Source of the DNA: Achatina immaculata
Taxonomy: Eukaryota > Mollusca > Gastropoda > Stylommatophora > Achatinidae
NCBI GenBank assembly: GCA_009760885.1
Contig: CM019699.1
Location: forward strand, 42,296,268 to 42,360,267
Direction: 5' to 3'
Length of the DNA: 64,000 nt
Shown: in pieces, positions 1 to 10,640 of the stretch
Position numbering within the stretch: the first letter of the stretch is position 1
How the letters are laid out: each line of letters opens with the position of its first letter
The notes under the pieces: model-generated
What the model was told of the DNA's origin: nothing
The model's database searches: none
What the model saw: the letters and a program-made list of their open reading frames with translations, nothing else
Program-made: the position numbers and the translations under genes

Positions 1-1350
1 CCCGCCATCAAATTTTGATTGAAAAACTTCATGCTGCATTTGCTGACTGATGATCAGAAAGAGAACCATGTTGAAATCAGTTAGGAACTGCTTGCCAATG
101 CAAATGGTCATATGAACTTTCTTTTATGAACATTGTAACAAGATATAACATATGGGTTTATGATTGTGATGTTGAAATCAAGATGCAATCTTTGCAGTCG
201 GTGGGGAAATGATCTTTCCAACAAAAAAAAAAGCATGGACGAGTTGGTTAAAGATCAAGGTGTTGCTGTTTGTGTTTTATGATTGCAAAGGCATTATCCA
301 TTATGAATTTGTACCACGTGATTCCCCTTGGAACAAATGTGTTAAGAACACACTTATCTTAACATAGTCTTTGTGAGACAGGGAACATAGATCTGAATGA
401 TTAAAAAATATGACTACTTCTGTAGCCCAGAAACCTGTAGCAATCAACACTAATTATAATGTCTGGTTGGTAGACGGATAGAGACATGGAGATCACCAGC
501 AGGGATGAAGAAAGTCTGATGTCAAACCAATGAATCCAGGACGTGACAAGCCTATAGGTCTCTACAACAATGGCTACCAGAATGAAGAAGAGCCAAAACA
601 AAACAGAGCCAGCAGACTATAGGTGGCGGGGAATGGATATCATTGAAGCACTCATTGGATTCCTCATCCCAAAGTTGGAGTGTCTTTGTGGAAGTGTCTC
701 AAAGCTGTTGGGCCTGACGTGGAGAAGGGGCTTAAGTACAGCCACCAGAGACTTGAAAACAAACAGGTCAGCCTACACCACTGTCTTCATGGCAGTCCGA
801 GCAAGACCACAGTCTGCCTTAGCAACGAAAGATACTGAAGTCAGAGTACCCAGCCAGAAGGCGCATCACAAAAATCAGGGTACCGGGCATTATCACTACA
901 TGTGGTTAAATGGTAAACAAAAGGCTGTACCAGGAACTTTTAGTGCATTTCAGGGATGCTGTGCGAAGTAAGAGGCCTGAAATGTGGGAAAAACAAACTT
1001 CGATGTTGCACCAAGACAATGCTCTGGCTAACATGTTGCTCCTCATACACAGTTATCTGGCATAACATCAGACATCCACTATGCCTCATCCACCCCATTC
1101 TTCAGACTTGGCTCCAGCACACTCTTTCCTATTTCCCAAACTTAAAATCACTTTAAAAGGACATCATTTTGAAACCACAGAAGAGATTCAGGAAAATGTG
1201 ATAAGAGAACTGCACACCATCATAGAAAGTGCATTCCAGAAAGCATTCCAACAATGGAAGAAACATTTGGAAAGTGTACAGAGAGAAGTACTTGGAAGGA
1301 AGCAATGATAAAATGTTATCAGATGAGCACTTTGTCTTTATAGCAAAAGT
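1..1350 (+). pseudogene. mariner-like transposase, decayed and interrupted
   Basis: Remnant of a mariner (IS630/Tc1/mariner superfamily) cut-and-paste transposase. Translating across frames gives family landmarks in order: LTDDQKENHVEIS near 45-95, KMQSLQSVGK near 182-212, GIIHYEFVPR near 291-321, then after an interruption RSKRPEMWEKQTSMLHQDNA near 966-1025, and HPPHSSDLAPAHSFLFPKLK at 1087-1146 followed by the C-terminal helix region ending at 1308. HQDNA corresponds to the family HHDNAPAH segment that carries the second catalytic Asp. The expected D in SPDLAP is retained, but stop codons occur (for example the tag at 90 and taa near 1060) and the reading frame is lost between blocks. The 5' end lies outside the window and no terminal inverted repeat is seen at the right end, where an RTE tail begins. 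Nonfunctional. Confidence 0.8.
391..905. other. unidentified insertion within the mariner transposase
   Basis: The transposase reads up to roughly 320-390 and resumes near 905, so about 0.5 kb between does not belong to it. It contains a 133-codon open frame starting at 570, which is not recognisable and runs into transposase sequence in a different frame, so I do not call it a gene. A CATTATC motif occurs near both edges (293 and 889) and could be target-site duplication, but this is weak. Confidence 0.4.
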
Positions 1351-1363
1351 TCGCTTTTTTTAA

Positions 1364-3300
1364 AAAATGTCAATCAATCAGTCAATCAATCAATCAATCA
1401 AGTGCCATGCTGTGTGGCTTAGGTAATCATTTCTCTCCACAATTCCCTGTCTTTAGACCTGATTATGAGATCCGCCGGTGACGTTCTTCCATGCCACACT
1501 GACAGTCCATCCAGTAACTTCTCTTTCTGTCTTCCTCTGTCTCTTATTCCCTCAATTTTTCCAGTTGCCACAATGTGTTTCAAATTTCCTCTTCTCAGAA
1601 AATGTCCTACAAATCTCGCTTGTCTACCTCTGATCTTTTGCTGTAATTTGCCTTTTAACTCTAGCCTCTCTTAAGACTTCTTCATTGGTTTTCTTAGCTA
1701 TCCATGGTATCTTCAACATCTCTCTTATGAAATACATTTCTATGGCCTCCATTTCTTGCTGCACTCTCTTATTCATAGACCATGCTTCACACCCATAAAA
1801 CAAAATTGGCTTGATGTTACATTTAAGTACTCTGAATCTTGTTTCCATTGATATGTCACAAGGTGTTTCTCATTTTCTGGAATGCTGACTTGGCCTGAGC
1901 ACGTTTGCTTTTTATTTCGTTGTGACATTTCCCATCAGCTGTTATAATTGTTCCTAAGTACTTGAATCTATCAACTTGTTTCAGTTCTGTGCCATCGATG
2001 GTAGTGCTACATTTTGGTAGTATTCTTTTCTTTGAGATGACCATCACTTCAGTCTTCTTTTATTCAGACTGAGACCTTTATTTTTACTTTCACGAACCAC
2101 AATGTCCAGAAGATCCTGTAATTCCTCTTCACTTTTAGAAATCAGAACTGTGTCATCTGCATATCTTAAGTTGTTAAGGTTGTACCCGCCAATTGATATT
2201 CCTGGCAAGCTCTCTATATTTCTCATTATGTTTCCACTGTACAAGAAGAAGAGGCCAGGAGATAGAACACATCCTTGTCTCACTCCCAATTGTATGTCTT
2301 GGAATGCTCCTATTTGGTTCTCAACCTTCACTGTTGCTGATTGTTGCCAGTATATGCTTTTGATGAGTTTAAAATCTTTTCCTTCTATGTTGATGTCTTC
2401 CAGCATTCTTATAATTTCTGTGTGTCTCACTTTATTGAATGCTTTACAGTAGTCTATAAAGGATAAATATAGATCCGTCTTTACTTCTATTGATCATTCC
2501 AGCAATGTTCTCAATATATATATGGCATTACTTGTGCCTTTTCCTTTGACGAAGCCGCACTGTTCTTCAGTGATTTCTGGTTTTATTTTGCCCCTGACTC
2601 TTCTCATGACAATACGAAGCAGGATTTTGGTAACATGGCTCATAAGATTAATGGCTTGATGGTTTTCTCACTTTTCCTACAACTGAAATGTGGTCACTGT
2701 TGCAGTCTACACTTGGCCTTGTTTTCATTGATATTAGTGACTTCCTGAATCTTCTGTTGATCATAATGTAATCTATCTGATTATGTATGTTATTATCTAG
2801 GCTTTTCCATGTCCATAGTCACCTTGGGTGTTGTTGAAACCAAGCATTTCCTATTATTATTTTATTCTTTCTTTTCTGCCTACTCAATCAACATCTCTCC
2901 TCTTCTATTTCTAATACCTTAGTCCATAGTTGTCAGTACCTTCATTGTCTTATTCAGTCCATACTTTCATGTTTAAATCACCCAGCAAAAAGTTTACTTC
3001 CCGTGGTTTACACTGCTTCATTGCCATGTCCATATTGTTGTAAAATCATTTTATCTCATCATTAGAGCTTTCTGAAGTTGGTGCGTATACTTGGATGAGA
3101 TTTGTGTCTGGTGGCCCTGTAATTTAACCATTATCAGTCTGTCCAATATGCACCAGAAACCTTTCAGGTTATTGCTGTCTTCTTATGAAATATTATCCAC
3201 TTCTACACTGGTTTCCCCTAGAATATATTATTTTGTAGTCTTTATGATCTCTGCTTCCTGCTCCAGTCCATCTCATTTTTTTTTTATATTTTATATTATA
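1364..3300 (-). pseudogene. RTE-type (BovB-like) LINE, 5'-truncated, decayed
   Basis: Minus-strand non-LTR retrotransposon. The 3' end lies at 1364-1400 as a tetranucleotide tail (CAAT repeats on the plus strand). Reading leftward on the minus strand are part of the apurinic-like endonuclease domain (about 2700-3290), the reverse transcriptase with VRQGCVLSPGLF and LRYADDTVLIS (2044-2430), the thumb block beginning KQVDRFKYLGTIITADG (1856-2047), and the C-terminal YGCEAWSMNKR and IPWIAKKTNEEVLREA (1624-1848). The frame is broken at several points (about 1850, 2047 and 2440). The block order is the usual one for RTE and the size is slightly over half of a full RTE. Its tail abuts the mariner remnant. 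Confidence 0.85.
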
Positions 3301-3361
3301 CCAAGTTTTAACATGCACACTACAAGACACAAATAAAAAAAGATGTAACACTAAATGAGGA

Positions 3362-3557
3362 TATGTCAGGGCAACAAAACATGAAAGCCCTTACCATAAA
3401 TAATAAGCCAGCATAGGCAGGCAACAAAACATGAAAGCCCTTACCATAACTAATAAGCCAGCATAGCTAGGCAACAAAACAAGAAAGTCCTTACCATAAA
3501 TAATAAGCCAGCATAGCTGGGCAACAAAACAAGAAAGCCCTCATCATAAATAATAAG
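3362..3557. repeat. 50-bp minisatellite, left part
   Basis: About four head-to-tail units of roughly 50 bp built around ACAAGAAAGCCCTTACCATA and AATAATAAGCCAGCATAG. The array continues after the element at 3558-4991 and was clearly one array before that insertion. Confidence 0.9.
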
Positions 3558-4991
3558 CAGCTCTAAGGACTGTTATTGCCGGAGGTGGGGTGGAGGATAC
3601 GCTCTCCACTCAAATGGCGTGCATCTCAAATAGCCTCTGAAGTCAAGTCCAGCTCCTGGCCTTCTCACGGTAGAACTGTTTAAACTGACAGGAGAAGGGG
3701 CGAAAGCAAATATCTGGCGCCTGAAAACCAGACGCTTCAGGTAGATGAGAGTCTTGTTTGGTAGCTCATCTACTGCTGGTGGCGAGATCCTTCAGCTGCC
3801 GTGCGTGGAGTGGGGCTCCTCCTGGCCAGTGAAGAAAGGTGCAAATGGGGTTGCCACAAGGCACCACTGTAGAAAAGGTGAAAGAAAGGACTAAGTGAAG
3901 TAAACAGTAGTCAAATCACGGAACCTCTGGTCTGGAGGTCGACCACATCCTAAGTGCACTCATATCAGGCATTTCGCCTGAACCGGCTTAACCAAGAGGT
4001 TAAGACACTGCTGGTGAGATTCTTCAGATACAGCATGTGAAGTGAAACTCCTTTCGGCCAAGGAAGAAAATGCGGAAAAGCATTACAGTTTCTGTGCTGT
4101 GCCAATGTGACAAGGTGATGGAAAAGACAAAGTGAAGCTTAATCGGTATGTCCAGTAGCATCACGGTGAGAGCTACTCATACCACGGCACCTTTGCTCTA
4201 GAGGCCGGCCACATCTGAAATACACCCATACTGGTGAAATATGCCTAAACCGGCTTGCACCAGGGGTGAAACTTGATGGCTATGCATGTCACAGTACCTC
4301 CGCTCTAGAGGTCGGTCACATCCTAAATACGCCCATACTGGGATAATACGCCTAAACCGGCTCAACCCAGGGGTGGAAGTCACTAGTGACGAGGATTCAT
4401 CCTCCAGGACAAAAGCTCCATCCTGGTCACAACTAGGAAGGGTAGTGGCCACGACCACAAAATGCTAAAGTGGGAGACACTGGACCAGGGCAGTCTAGAT
4501 AGGCAACCACCTCTCACCCAGTAGGGATGTATGTGTATCCTGATCACAATGAGGTTTTCCGATGAGAAAGTCCAACACTGGACTGGATGGGCAACCACCT
4601 CTCACCCGACAGTGATATACGGGTATCTCAAAGCACATCAAGGTTTTCCGGTGAGAAAGTCCAACTCTAGCCTGGATAGGCAACCACCTCTCATCCAGCG
4701 TGAATATACTGATATTCAAAACATGCCAAGGTTTTCCGGTGATAAAGTTCAACTCTAGACTAAACTGGTGCAACGAAAACCACGGTATCATGCATTCCTG
4801 CTTCTGAGACCCACCAAGAATACAGGCTCAAAACCTGCAATACTCTGAACTTCTAGTGGTCCTCTCGGGGATCTTATGTGGTCCTTTTGGGGACCACATG
4901 GGGGACCATGGGACCCATCGAGGACCACAGGCATAAATTCAGTAGGATCACGAGGCAGTCTTGGTGGTAGAAGCGAACAAAGAAGAAGAAG
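3558..4991 (+). mobile_element. GAA-tailed non-autonomous retroelement, long form
   Basis: Non-coding 1.4-kb element inserted in the 50-bp minisatellite, flanked by the 12-bp target-site duplication ATAAATAATAAG (3546-3557 and 4992-5003). Its 3' end is a (GAA)n tail after GCGAAC, which is the mark of target-primed reverse transcription. It contains two internal tandem blocks: a roughly 120-bp unit with CCTAAACCGGCT and TCTAGAGG (about 3900-4390) and a roughly 75-bp unit with GGTTTTCCGGTGA and CAACCACCTCTCA (about 4490-4760). Other copies lie at 21481-22604, 39400-43815 and 49835-51155, all in the opposite orientation. No open frame of substance is present. It could be a SINE-like family or a deletion derivative of a LINE. 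Confidence 0.8.
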
Positions 4992-5350
4992 ATAAATAAT
5001 AAGCCAGCATAGCTAGGCAATAAAACAAAAAAGCCCCTATCATAAATAATAAGCCAGCATAGATAGACAACAAAACAAGAACGCCCTTACCATAAATAAT
5101 AAGCCAGCATAGCTAGGCAATAATGCAAGAAAGCCCTTACCATAAATAATATGTCAGCATAGCTAGACAACAAAATAAGAAAGCCCTTATCACACATGAT
5201 AAGCCAGAATAGGTAGGCAACAAAACAAGAAAGCCCTTATCACACATGATAAGCCAGAATAGCTAGGCAACAAAACAAGAAAGAACTTATCACACATAAG
5301 CCAGAATACCTAGGCAACAAAACAAGAAAGCCCTTATCACACATAAGCCA
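4992..5350. repeat. 50-bp minisatellite, right part
   Basis: Seven or so further units of the same repeat as at 3362-3557, with CACACATGATAAGCC variants toward the right end. Confidence 0.9.
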
Positions 5351-5556
5351 GCATAGCAATGAGACTCCAAGAAAGGAGTCACTGAAGAAAATCACAAACA
5401 TAAAGTGGCCAATATGACTGATAAATAAATGTTTAAAACATGGGTGAAAGTGACTTGAATTACACTAAGGATGGGGTGAGATGAGGAGAGTTTAGAAAAG
5501 GCCGTGACAGCAGGAATGAAGCAAATCTAACCAAAGAAACAAATTTTGCTAGTTAC

Positions 5557-5760
5557 CTGTTGAGATGTTTTTCTGCCCGTTTCTGGTGCACGTGGAGCTT
5601 TTGAACCAAATGCAATCTTGCTATCTAATACATGAGATTTTCTCCCACTAGCACTGAGATCTAGGTCAGGTACTGACCCTGGTCGAAACTGATCCAGAAG
5701 GCATGGGCCTTTGGCTGACTTCAATCGCTCAGAACATTTTATCTTCCCAAGCGTAAGAAC
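5557..5760 (-). CDS. host gene exon H (last one seen in the window)
   Basis: Internal coding exon of 204 bp (68 codons, phase 0 in and 0 out) of an unrecognised minus-strand gene. The acceptor is a pyrimidine-rich tract ending TTCTTTCACAG just above 5760; the donor is CAACAG/GTAACT just below 5557. The peptide opens VLTLGKIKCSERLKSAKGPC and contains LLDQFRPGSVPDLDLSASGR. Its second half is rich in Ser, Lys and Pro and looks disordered. The absence of stops in the required frame, and the phase match with exon G upstream at 13856-13947, support a real exon rather than a chance frame. No repeat in the window resembles it. The 3' part of the gene must lie left of the window or in exons I could not see. 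Function unknown. Confidence 0.6.
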
Positions 5761-5779
5761 CTGTGAAAGAATGTAAAAC

Positions 5780-5957
5780 ACACAGTCCACACATGAGTTA
5801 AAAAACATTAGTAGTCACATGTGGGTTAAACATCAGCAGATCACATGTGAGTTAAATCAACATTTATAGCTCAAAATGAGTTAAACGAACATCTACAGTT
5901 CTCAAATGTGTCAAATGAGCTAAGTGAATAATATATATATATATATATATAAAGTTC
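5780..5957. repeat. degenerate ACATGTGAGTTAAA repeats and an (AT)n tract
   Basis: Four or five imperfect units containing CACATGTGAGTTAAA, then an (AT)n run at 5930-5950 that supplies the target site of the RTE insertion immediately to the right. Confidence 0.7.
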
Positions 5958-6898
5958 CAGGTGTGAAACAAGGATGTATACTGTCTCCTTTACTTTTTGG
6001 GATTACAATAGACTTCATAATGAAAAAATGCTGCACAGGTAACACAGGTATTGACTAGGTACATGGGACCCAACTAGAAGATCTTGATTTTGCTGATGAC
6101 ATAACTCTTATCAGTAACAATGTGAATTCCATGCAAGAAAAAACAGATAGCCTGTCTTCAATGGCTAGCAAAATCAGACTTGAAATTAACAAGGACAAAA
6201 CAAAAATAATGAAAATTCCTCTCAATCAAAATGGAAAAATACACATAGAAGGGACAGATATTGAAGAAGTCAATCAATGTGCATACCTTGGCAGTTACAT
6301 AGACCAGGATGGTGACACTAGAAAGGAAGTTAGGATCAGAACTGCAAAAGCAGCATCAATCTTCAAGAATCTTGAGAACATATGGAATTCAAAAGTTATA
6401 AGCACAAAAACCAAGTTAAGACTGTTCAATTCAAATGTAATATCCACCCTCATTTATGCATGTGAAAGCTGGAAAACAACTAAAGAAATAGACAAGAAAT
6501 CAGACTCTTTTGAAAACAAATGCATAAGGAAAATACTCTGCATCAAGTGGAACAAATTCAAGGACAATACAGAGATAAGACAGACGACTGAACAACAACC
6601 AGTCTCATGGGTGATCAGGAAAAAGAGATGGACATATGTTGGTCACTTGATGAGAAGAAATGATCAGAGAATCCCAAAACAAGCTATCAAGTGGAACACA
6701 ACAGGCCAAAGAAAAAGAGGCAGACCGCGTGAAACTCTGAAGAGGACATTGCTAAAAGAAGCCAAATTAACAGGCATAAAATCCTTTGATGAGGTTGAAA
6801 GACTCGCCGAGGACAGGAGAAATTGGCGAATTGCTTTGCGAGCCCTATGTGACGTTTAACAGCACGGGAAGGATATAGGATATAGGATAGGATAGGAT
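5958..6898 (+). pseudogene. RTE LINE 3' part, 5'-truncated insertion
   Basis: A 941-bp insertion with an 11-bp target-site duplication ATATAAAGTTC (5947-5957 and 6899-6909). It starts inside the reverse transcriptase at GVKQGCILSPLLF, has LDFADDITLISN (catalytic FADD), and continues through the thumb to the C-terminal GRPRETLKRT and ALCDV, ending at 6859. The 3' tail is a GGATATA/GGATAG repeat. A single in-frame TAG at 6056 replaces the Trp codon found in the sister copy at 11577-13261; from 6122 onward 245 codons are open. This is a typical dead-on-arrival copy, relatively young because only one stop has accumulated. Confidence 0.9.
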
Positions 6899-6925
6899 AT
6901 ATAAAGTTCAATATCTCAGAAGAAA

Positions 6926-7172
6926 AATCCTAAAATCATAATCTTTCGTATTTTCCTCTACACAAAAATGACATAAATAATAACATACAAACATTAAACT
7001 CTTGTACTTTCATATTTTACACAAGATGACATAAATAAAAGACACAAATACTAAAATCATGTACTTTCATACTGCCCTCTACACACACAAAAAGACATAA
7101 ATAAAAGACACAAATACTAAAATCATGTACTTTCATACTGACCTCTACACACAAAAAAAAGATAAATAAAAG
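6926..7172. repeat. 66-bp minisatellite, left part
   Basis: Tandem units with AATCATGTACTTTCATACTG and CTCTACACACAAAAAGACAT. The unit is 66 bp (22 codons), so the minus strand reads as a repetitive open frame without being a gene. It resumes at 7968. Confidence 0.9.
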
Positions 7173-7740
7173 CCAAAGGACGATACACCTGGCAGCACAA
7201 GAGAGTGCTGCAAGAACTAGTAGCCATTGTAGACAGGCAAAAGATAAAGCAAATAATAGCAAAAGATTTGAGGTCTCATCTAAATACTTCACAGGCGCTG
7301 GTACGACATCGAATATTGAATTCACGGACATTCCCTTACCATCATTGCTAGATGGTGGAAATGACTGGGATGTGATAGCGGACCTACCAGGAAGAAGAGA
7401 ATACCCGAGTGCCATCAAGAACACTTCATAGAAATAATAGTGATCCAGCTACGGTTCTGTATGAAACAAGAATAGAGGAGCAGCATCTATTCAAATATGA
7501 GAAGTACAATGATCTGATCAAGCAAATGAGGCAGGAGTTGGGGCAAAAGTGATAGCTGTAGAAGTGGGAACAACAGGATTCATAGCAACATCAGCATACG
7601 ATGTAAGCTTCTGGGCATAAAGGGACAAGCAAGAGCAAGGGCATTGAAAAGCCTTTCAGAAACAGCAGAAAAGGCCTCATGCTGGCTGTGGAGTTTGCAA
7701 AACAAGCATTGAGAACATACATAATTTCGTTTGTCACAAC
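7173..7740 (+). pseudogene. restriction-like endonuclease remnant of an R2/NeSL-type LINE
   Basis: Translating across frames gives RRYTWQHKRVLQELV near 7182, DWDVIADLPGRREYPSAIK near 7365-7421, YETRIEEQHLFKYEKYNDLI near 7470-7529, VIAVEVGTTGFIATSAYD near 7550-7603, and GIKGQARARALKSLSETAEK near 7614-7673. This series is the C-terminal restriction-like endonuclease region seen in R2-superfamily non-LTR elements (the ADL, E, KY and VEVGxxGF blocks). At least two frameshifts and several stops are present, including TGATAG near 7551. It lies inside the 66-bp minisatellite as part of an insertion. It is the only representative of this LINE class in the window. Confidence 0.65.
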
Positions 7741-7747
7741 CAATACC

Positions 7748-7966
7748 AGTCCTCCGTAGCTAAATCACTAAAGATGCACTTCAAAGTGCAGTGCCAACTG
7801 GAAGATCATGGGTTCAATCCCGGGATGAAAAAAAAAAAAGCAGGAACTCACAAGACCTCTGGGAGTCATGACCCAGAGTGGCCCACCCCTTAGAGTGTCA
7901 GGCCAAAACCCTTGTCTCTGAAGGAGTTGTGTTGTTGTTCCTCTCTAAACAGTAGAGAGTTTCCTG
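7748..7966 (+). repeat. candidate tRNA-derived SINE
   Basis: The stretch begins CTCCGTAGCTAAATCACTAA (tRNA-like D-arm/A-box region) and has GGGTTCAATCCCGGG at about 7811-7825, a good match to an RNA polymerase III B box in a T-loop stem. A poly-A-like run and a body with CCCAGAGTGGCCCACCCC follow. It sits between the R2-type fragment and the right half of the minisatellite. No clear flanking duplication was found. It could instead be an old tRNA pseudogene. Confidence 0.45.
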
Positions 7967-7967
7967 C

Positions 7968-8400
7968 ATACTAAAATCATGTACTTTCATACTGCCCTCT
8001 ACACACACAAAAAGATATAAATAAAAGACACAAAAACTAACATCATGTACTTTCATATTGCCCTCTACACACACAAAAAGACATATAAATAAAAGACACA
8101 AATACAAAAGTCATGTACTTTCATACTGCCCTCTACACACACAAAAAGACATAAATAAAAGACACAAATAATAAAATCATGTACTTTCATACTGCCCTCT
8201 AGACACACACAAAACAGACACAAATATAAGATACAAATACTAAAATCATGTACTTTTATACTGACATCTACACACAAAAACAGACATAAATAAAAGACAC
8301 AAATACTAAAATCATGTACTTTCATACTGCCCTCTACACAAAAAAGACACACAAAAAAGACATAAATAAAAGACAAAAATACTAAAATCATTTAATTTCA
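7968..8400. repeat. 66-bp minisatellite, right part
   Basis: About six and a half further units of the array at 6926-7172. Confidence 0.9.
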
Positions 8401-8464
8401 TCAAATCAGGCAAATGTTCAGCAGATAGTCCTAGTGCCTCCAGATTTTCTCATACCCCAAGATA

Positions 8465-9541
8465 CAAGGTCCGACAATTAAGTACTGAGACTAATTACAT
8501 AAAAAATAAAACAAACAACAGTTGAAGATATAATCTATATTTTAGTCAAACTAAGCCTCTTGTGCACTGATACAGCAAGTGGCATGATCTAACAAAAACT
8601 GGAATAACCTCTACAGTTCTTCTGTTGGTATGGCCCTTAAACTCAATGTTATGGCCCTTTGGCCATATCAGTATCATCAAAGAAGCATCCTTTCAATGAT
8701 AACTTTAATTTTGGGAATAGAAAATAATCACAGGGGAATTGGGTGGATGGATAAGAATATACACTTGTTTTTTGGACCAAAAATTCCTGTACAACTAGCA
8801 CCCAGTGAGCTGGTGCTTTATCATGAAGAAGGAAAAAACTGCCAGGTGCTGAATACTCAGGTCGGACTCAAATAATCCTTTTCAATAGGCATTTAAAAAA
8901 TACTTAAATAAACTTTGGCAGTGACAGTCTGTCCCTCTGGAATAAATTATCTGTGAATAACTCCTTTGCTGTCGTAGAAGCACAACAACATTGCTTTCAC
9001 TTTTGACTTTTGAAGATGAATTTTTTTGTCTTTTGGTGATGATGATGACCTCCACTGAGCACTCTGGCGTTTAGTTGTGGGATCACAGCAGAAAATCCAT
9101 GCTGCATTGTCTGCAACAATCAAATTTAAGAAATGTTTATTTCTGCGACACATTTTGATGATGTCTTTTGTGTACTCAACACACTGATGTTTTTGGCCAT
9201 CAGACAAGGAACGTGGCAGAAACCGGCAAGCAATTTTTTCTTGCCCAAATCTTCCACTAAAATTTTACGAATGGTCTCTCAGTTAACACCAAATTCATCT
9301 TCATCTGCCATCATCCTCACAGTCAAACAACGATCTTCTTGTATCTGGTCTCTGACTTTTGCAATGAGTTCATCATTACGAACAGAAATTGGGTGTTTGT
9401 CATCTGCTTATCGAGCGGCAATGAAAAGTTGCCAGATCAAAGACGAAGGTTGCCTCTTTGAATTCAATGCTTTGCTTCTTAGATGGCATTTGTGTCTTGG
9501 CCATAATAAAATCAGTCTCATTACTTAACTGTTGGACCTTG
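8465..9541 (-). mobile_element. mariner transposon, both ends present, transposase dead
   Basis: A 1077-bp element with terminal inverted repeats of about 29 bp (CAAGGTCCGACAATTAAGTA at the left; the right end matches in inverted form with three mismatches) and TA target duplications at 8463-8464 and 9542-9543. The minus strand encodes a decayed transposase: MAKTQMPSKKQSIEFKEATF at the right end, then EYTKDIIKMCRRNKHFLNLI, TTKRQSAQWRSSSSPKDKK and KSKVKAMLLCFYDSKGVI at 8947-9207, and AIPTEELQRLFQFLLDHATC near the left end. The usual TGDETW with the first catalytic Asp has become VADNAAW, and stops occur throughout. The family protein is about 345 residues, which fits the spacing. Confidence 0.9.
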
Positions 9542-9639
9542 TATATAACTTTTCAGATTGCCTGTGACCCCCCACCCAATCATTTCTACCACTGGTGCAA
9601 GTCTGAGACCTACATGGATATATAAATTATCTTTCTTTC

Positions 9640-10234
9640 TGCCTTTTTTTTTAATTTTTATTCCATTACAGTACTTTTAACTTCAACCTTTCTCTTTATT
9701 TCACTGTATTATTTTTCTATCCAGTTTTTCTCTTTCTTCCTCTGCAATACTTTTTTTTCAGTTTTTCTCTTCCACTGTAATACTTTTTATTTTCTCCAGT
9801 TTTTCTCTTTTGTTCCACTGTAGTATTTTTCTCTTTTTTTCCCACTGTATTTTTCTGTTACATTATAGAATTTTTCTCTTTGCTTCACTGTAGCACATTT
9901 CTCTCTGTTCCACTATATTTTTATTTATTTTTTTTACTGTTACATTGCAGAATTTTACTCTTTGTTCCATTATATTTTTCTCTTTCTTACACTATATTTT
10001 TGTCTTTTGTTCCACTATATTTCTCTCTTTGTTCAATTATATTTTTCTCTTTGTTCCATTATATTTTTCTTTTTCTCACTGCAGTATTCTTGTCTACAGT
10101 TTTTCTCTCTGTTTTATTGCAATAACAGTCTTTAATTTTTCTCTTTCCTCACCTGCAGTAATTTTCTCTTCAGTTTTTCTTTTTCTCACCTGCAGTAATT
10201 TTCTCTTTAATTTTTCTCTTTCCTCACCTGCAGT
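9640..10234. repeat. T-rich degenerate repeat
   Basis: Pyrimidine-rich tandem repeats built on TTTTTCTCTTT and TTCCACTGTA, later CACCTGCAGTAATTTTCTC. Open frames here are compositional only. Confidence 0.8.
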
Positions 10235-10600
10235 CATGCCTTAGAAGGATTCTACAAATACGATGGCCAGATACCATAAGTAACCACGAACTGCAGCAGC
10301 AAACAGGCCAGCAACTAGTGGAAGACAATATCCTACGAAGAAGATGGGGGTGGATCGGACATACCCTACGGAAATCCACATCCAGCACTACAAGGCAAGC
10401 CCTAACATGGAACCCACAGGGTAAAAGGAGGAGAGGGAGACCAGGGAACTCCTGGCGCCGAAGTCTGGACACGGACATCAAAATAATGAACCAGACATGG
10501 AGACAGTTGGAAAGAGTGGCCCAGGACCGAACTGCCTGGCGAGCTCTTGTTGGCGGCCTATGCTCCACGAGGGGTCGGAGGCATAGATAGATAGATAGAT
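10235..10600 (+). pseudogene. LINE C-terminal fragment with GATA tail
   Basis: A 366-bp 5'-truncated insertion in the T-rich repeat, flanked by CACCTGCAGT (10225-10234) and CACCTGTAGT (10601-10610), a 10-bp target-site duplication with one change. An open frame at 10318-10590 encodes the RTE-like C-terminal tail RRRWGWIGHTLRK, GKRRRGRPGNSWRRSL and WRALVGGLCSTRG. The 3' tail is (GATA)n. It belongs to a family distinct from the other RTE copies here. Confidence 0.85.
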
Positions 10601-10640
10601 CACCTGTAGTAATTTTCTCTATAGTTTTTCTCTTTTCTTC

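Noticed and set aside
570..971. 133-codon plus-strand open frame
   Set aside because: Runs from the unidentified insertion into transposase sequence read out of frame; no recognisable domain.
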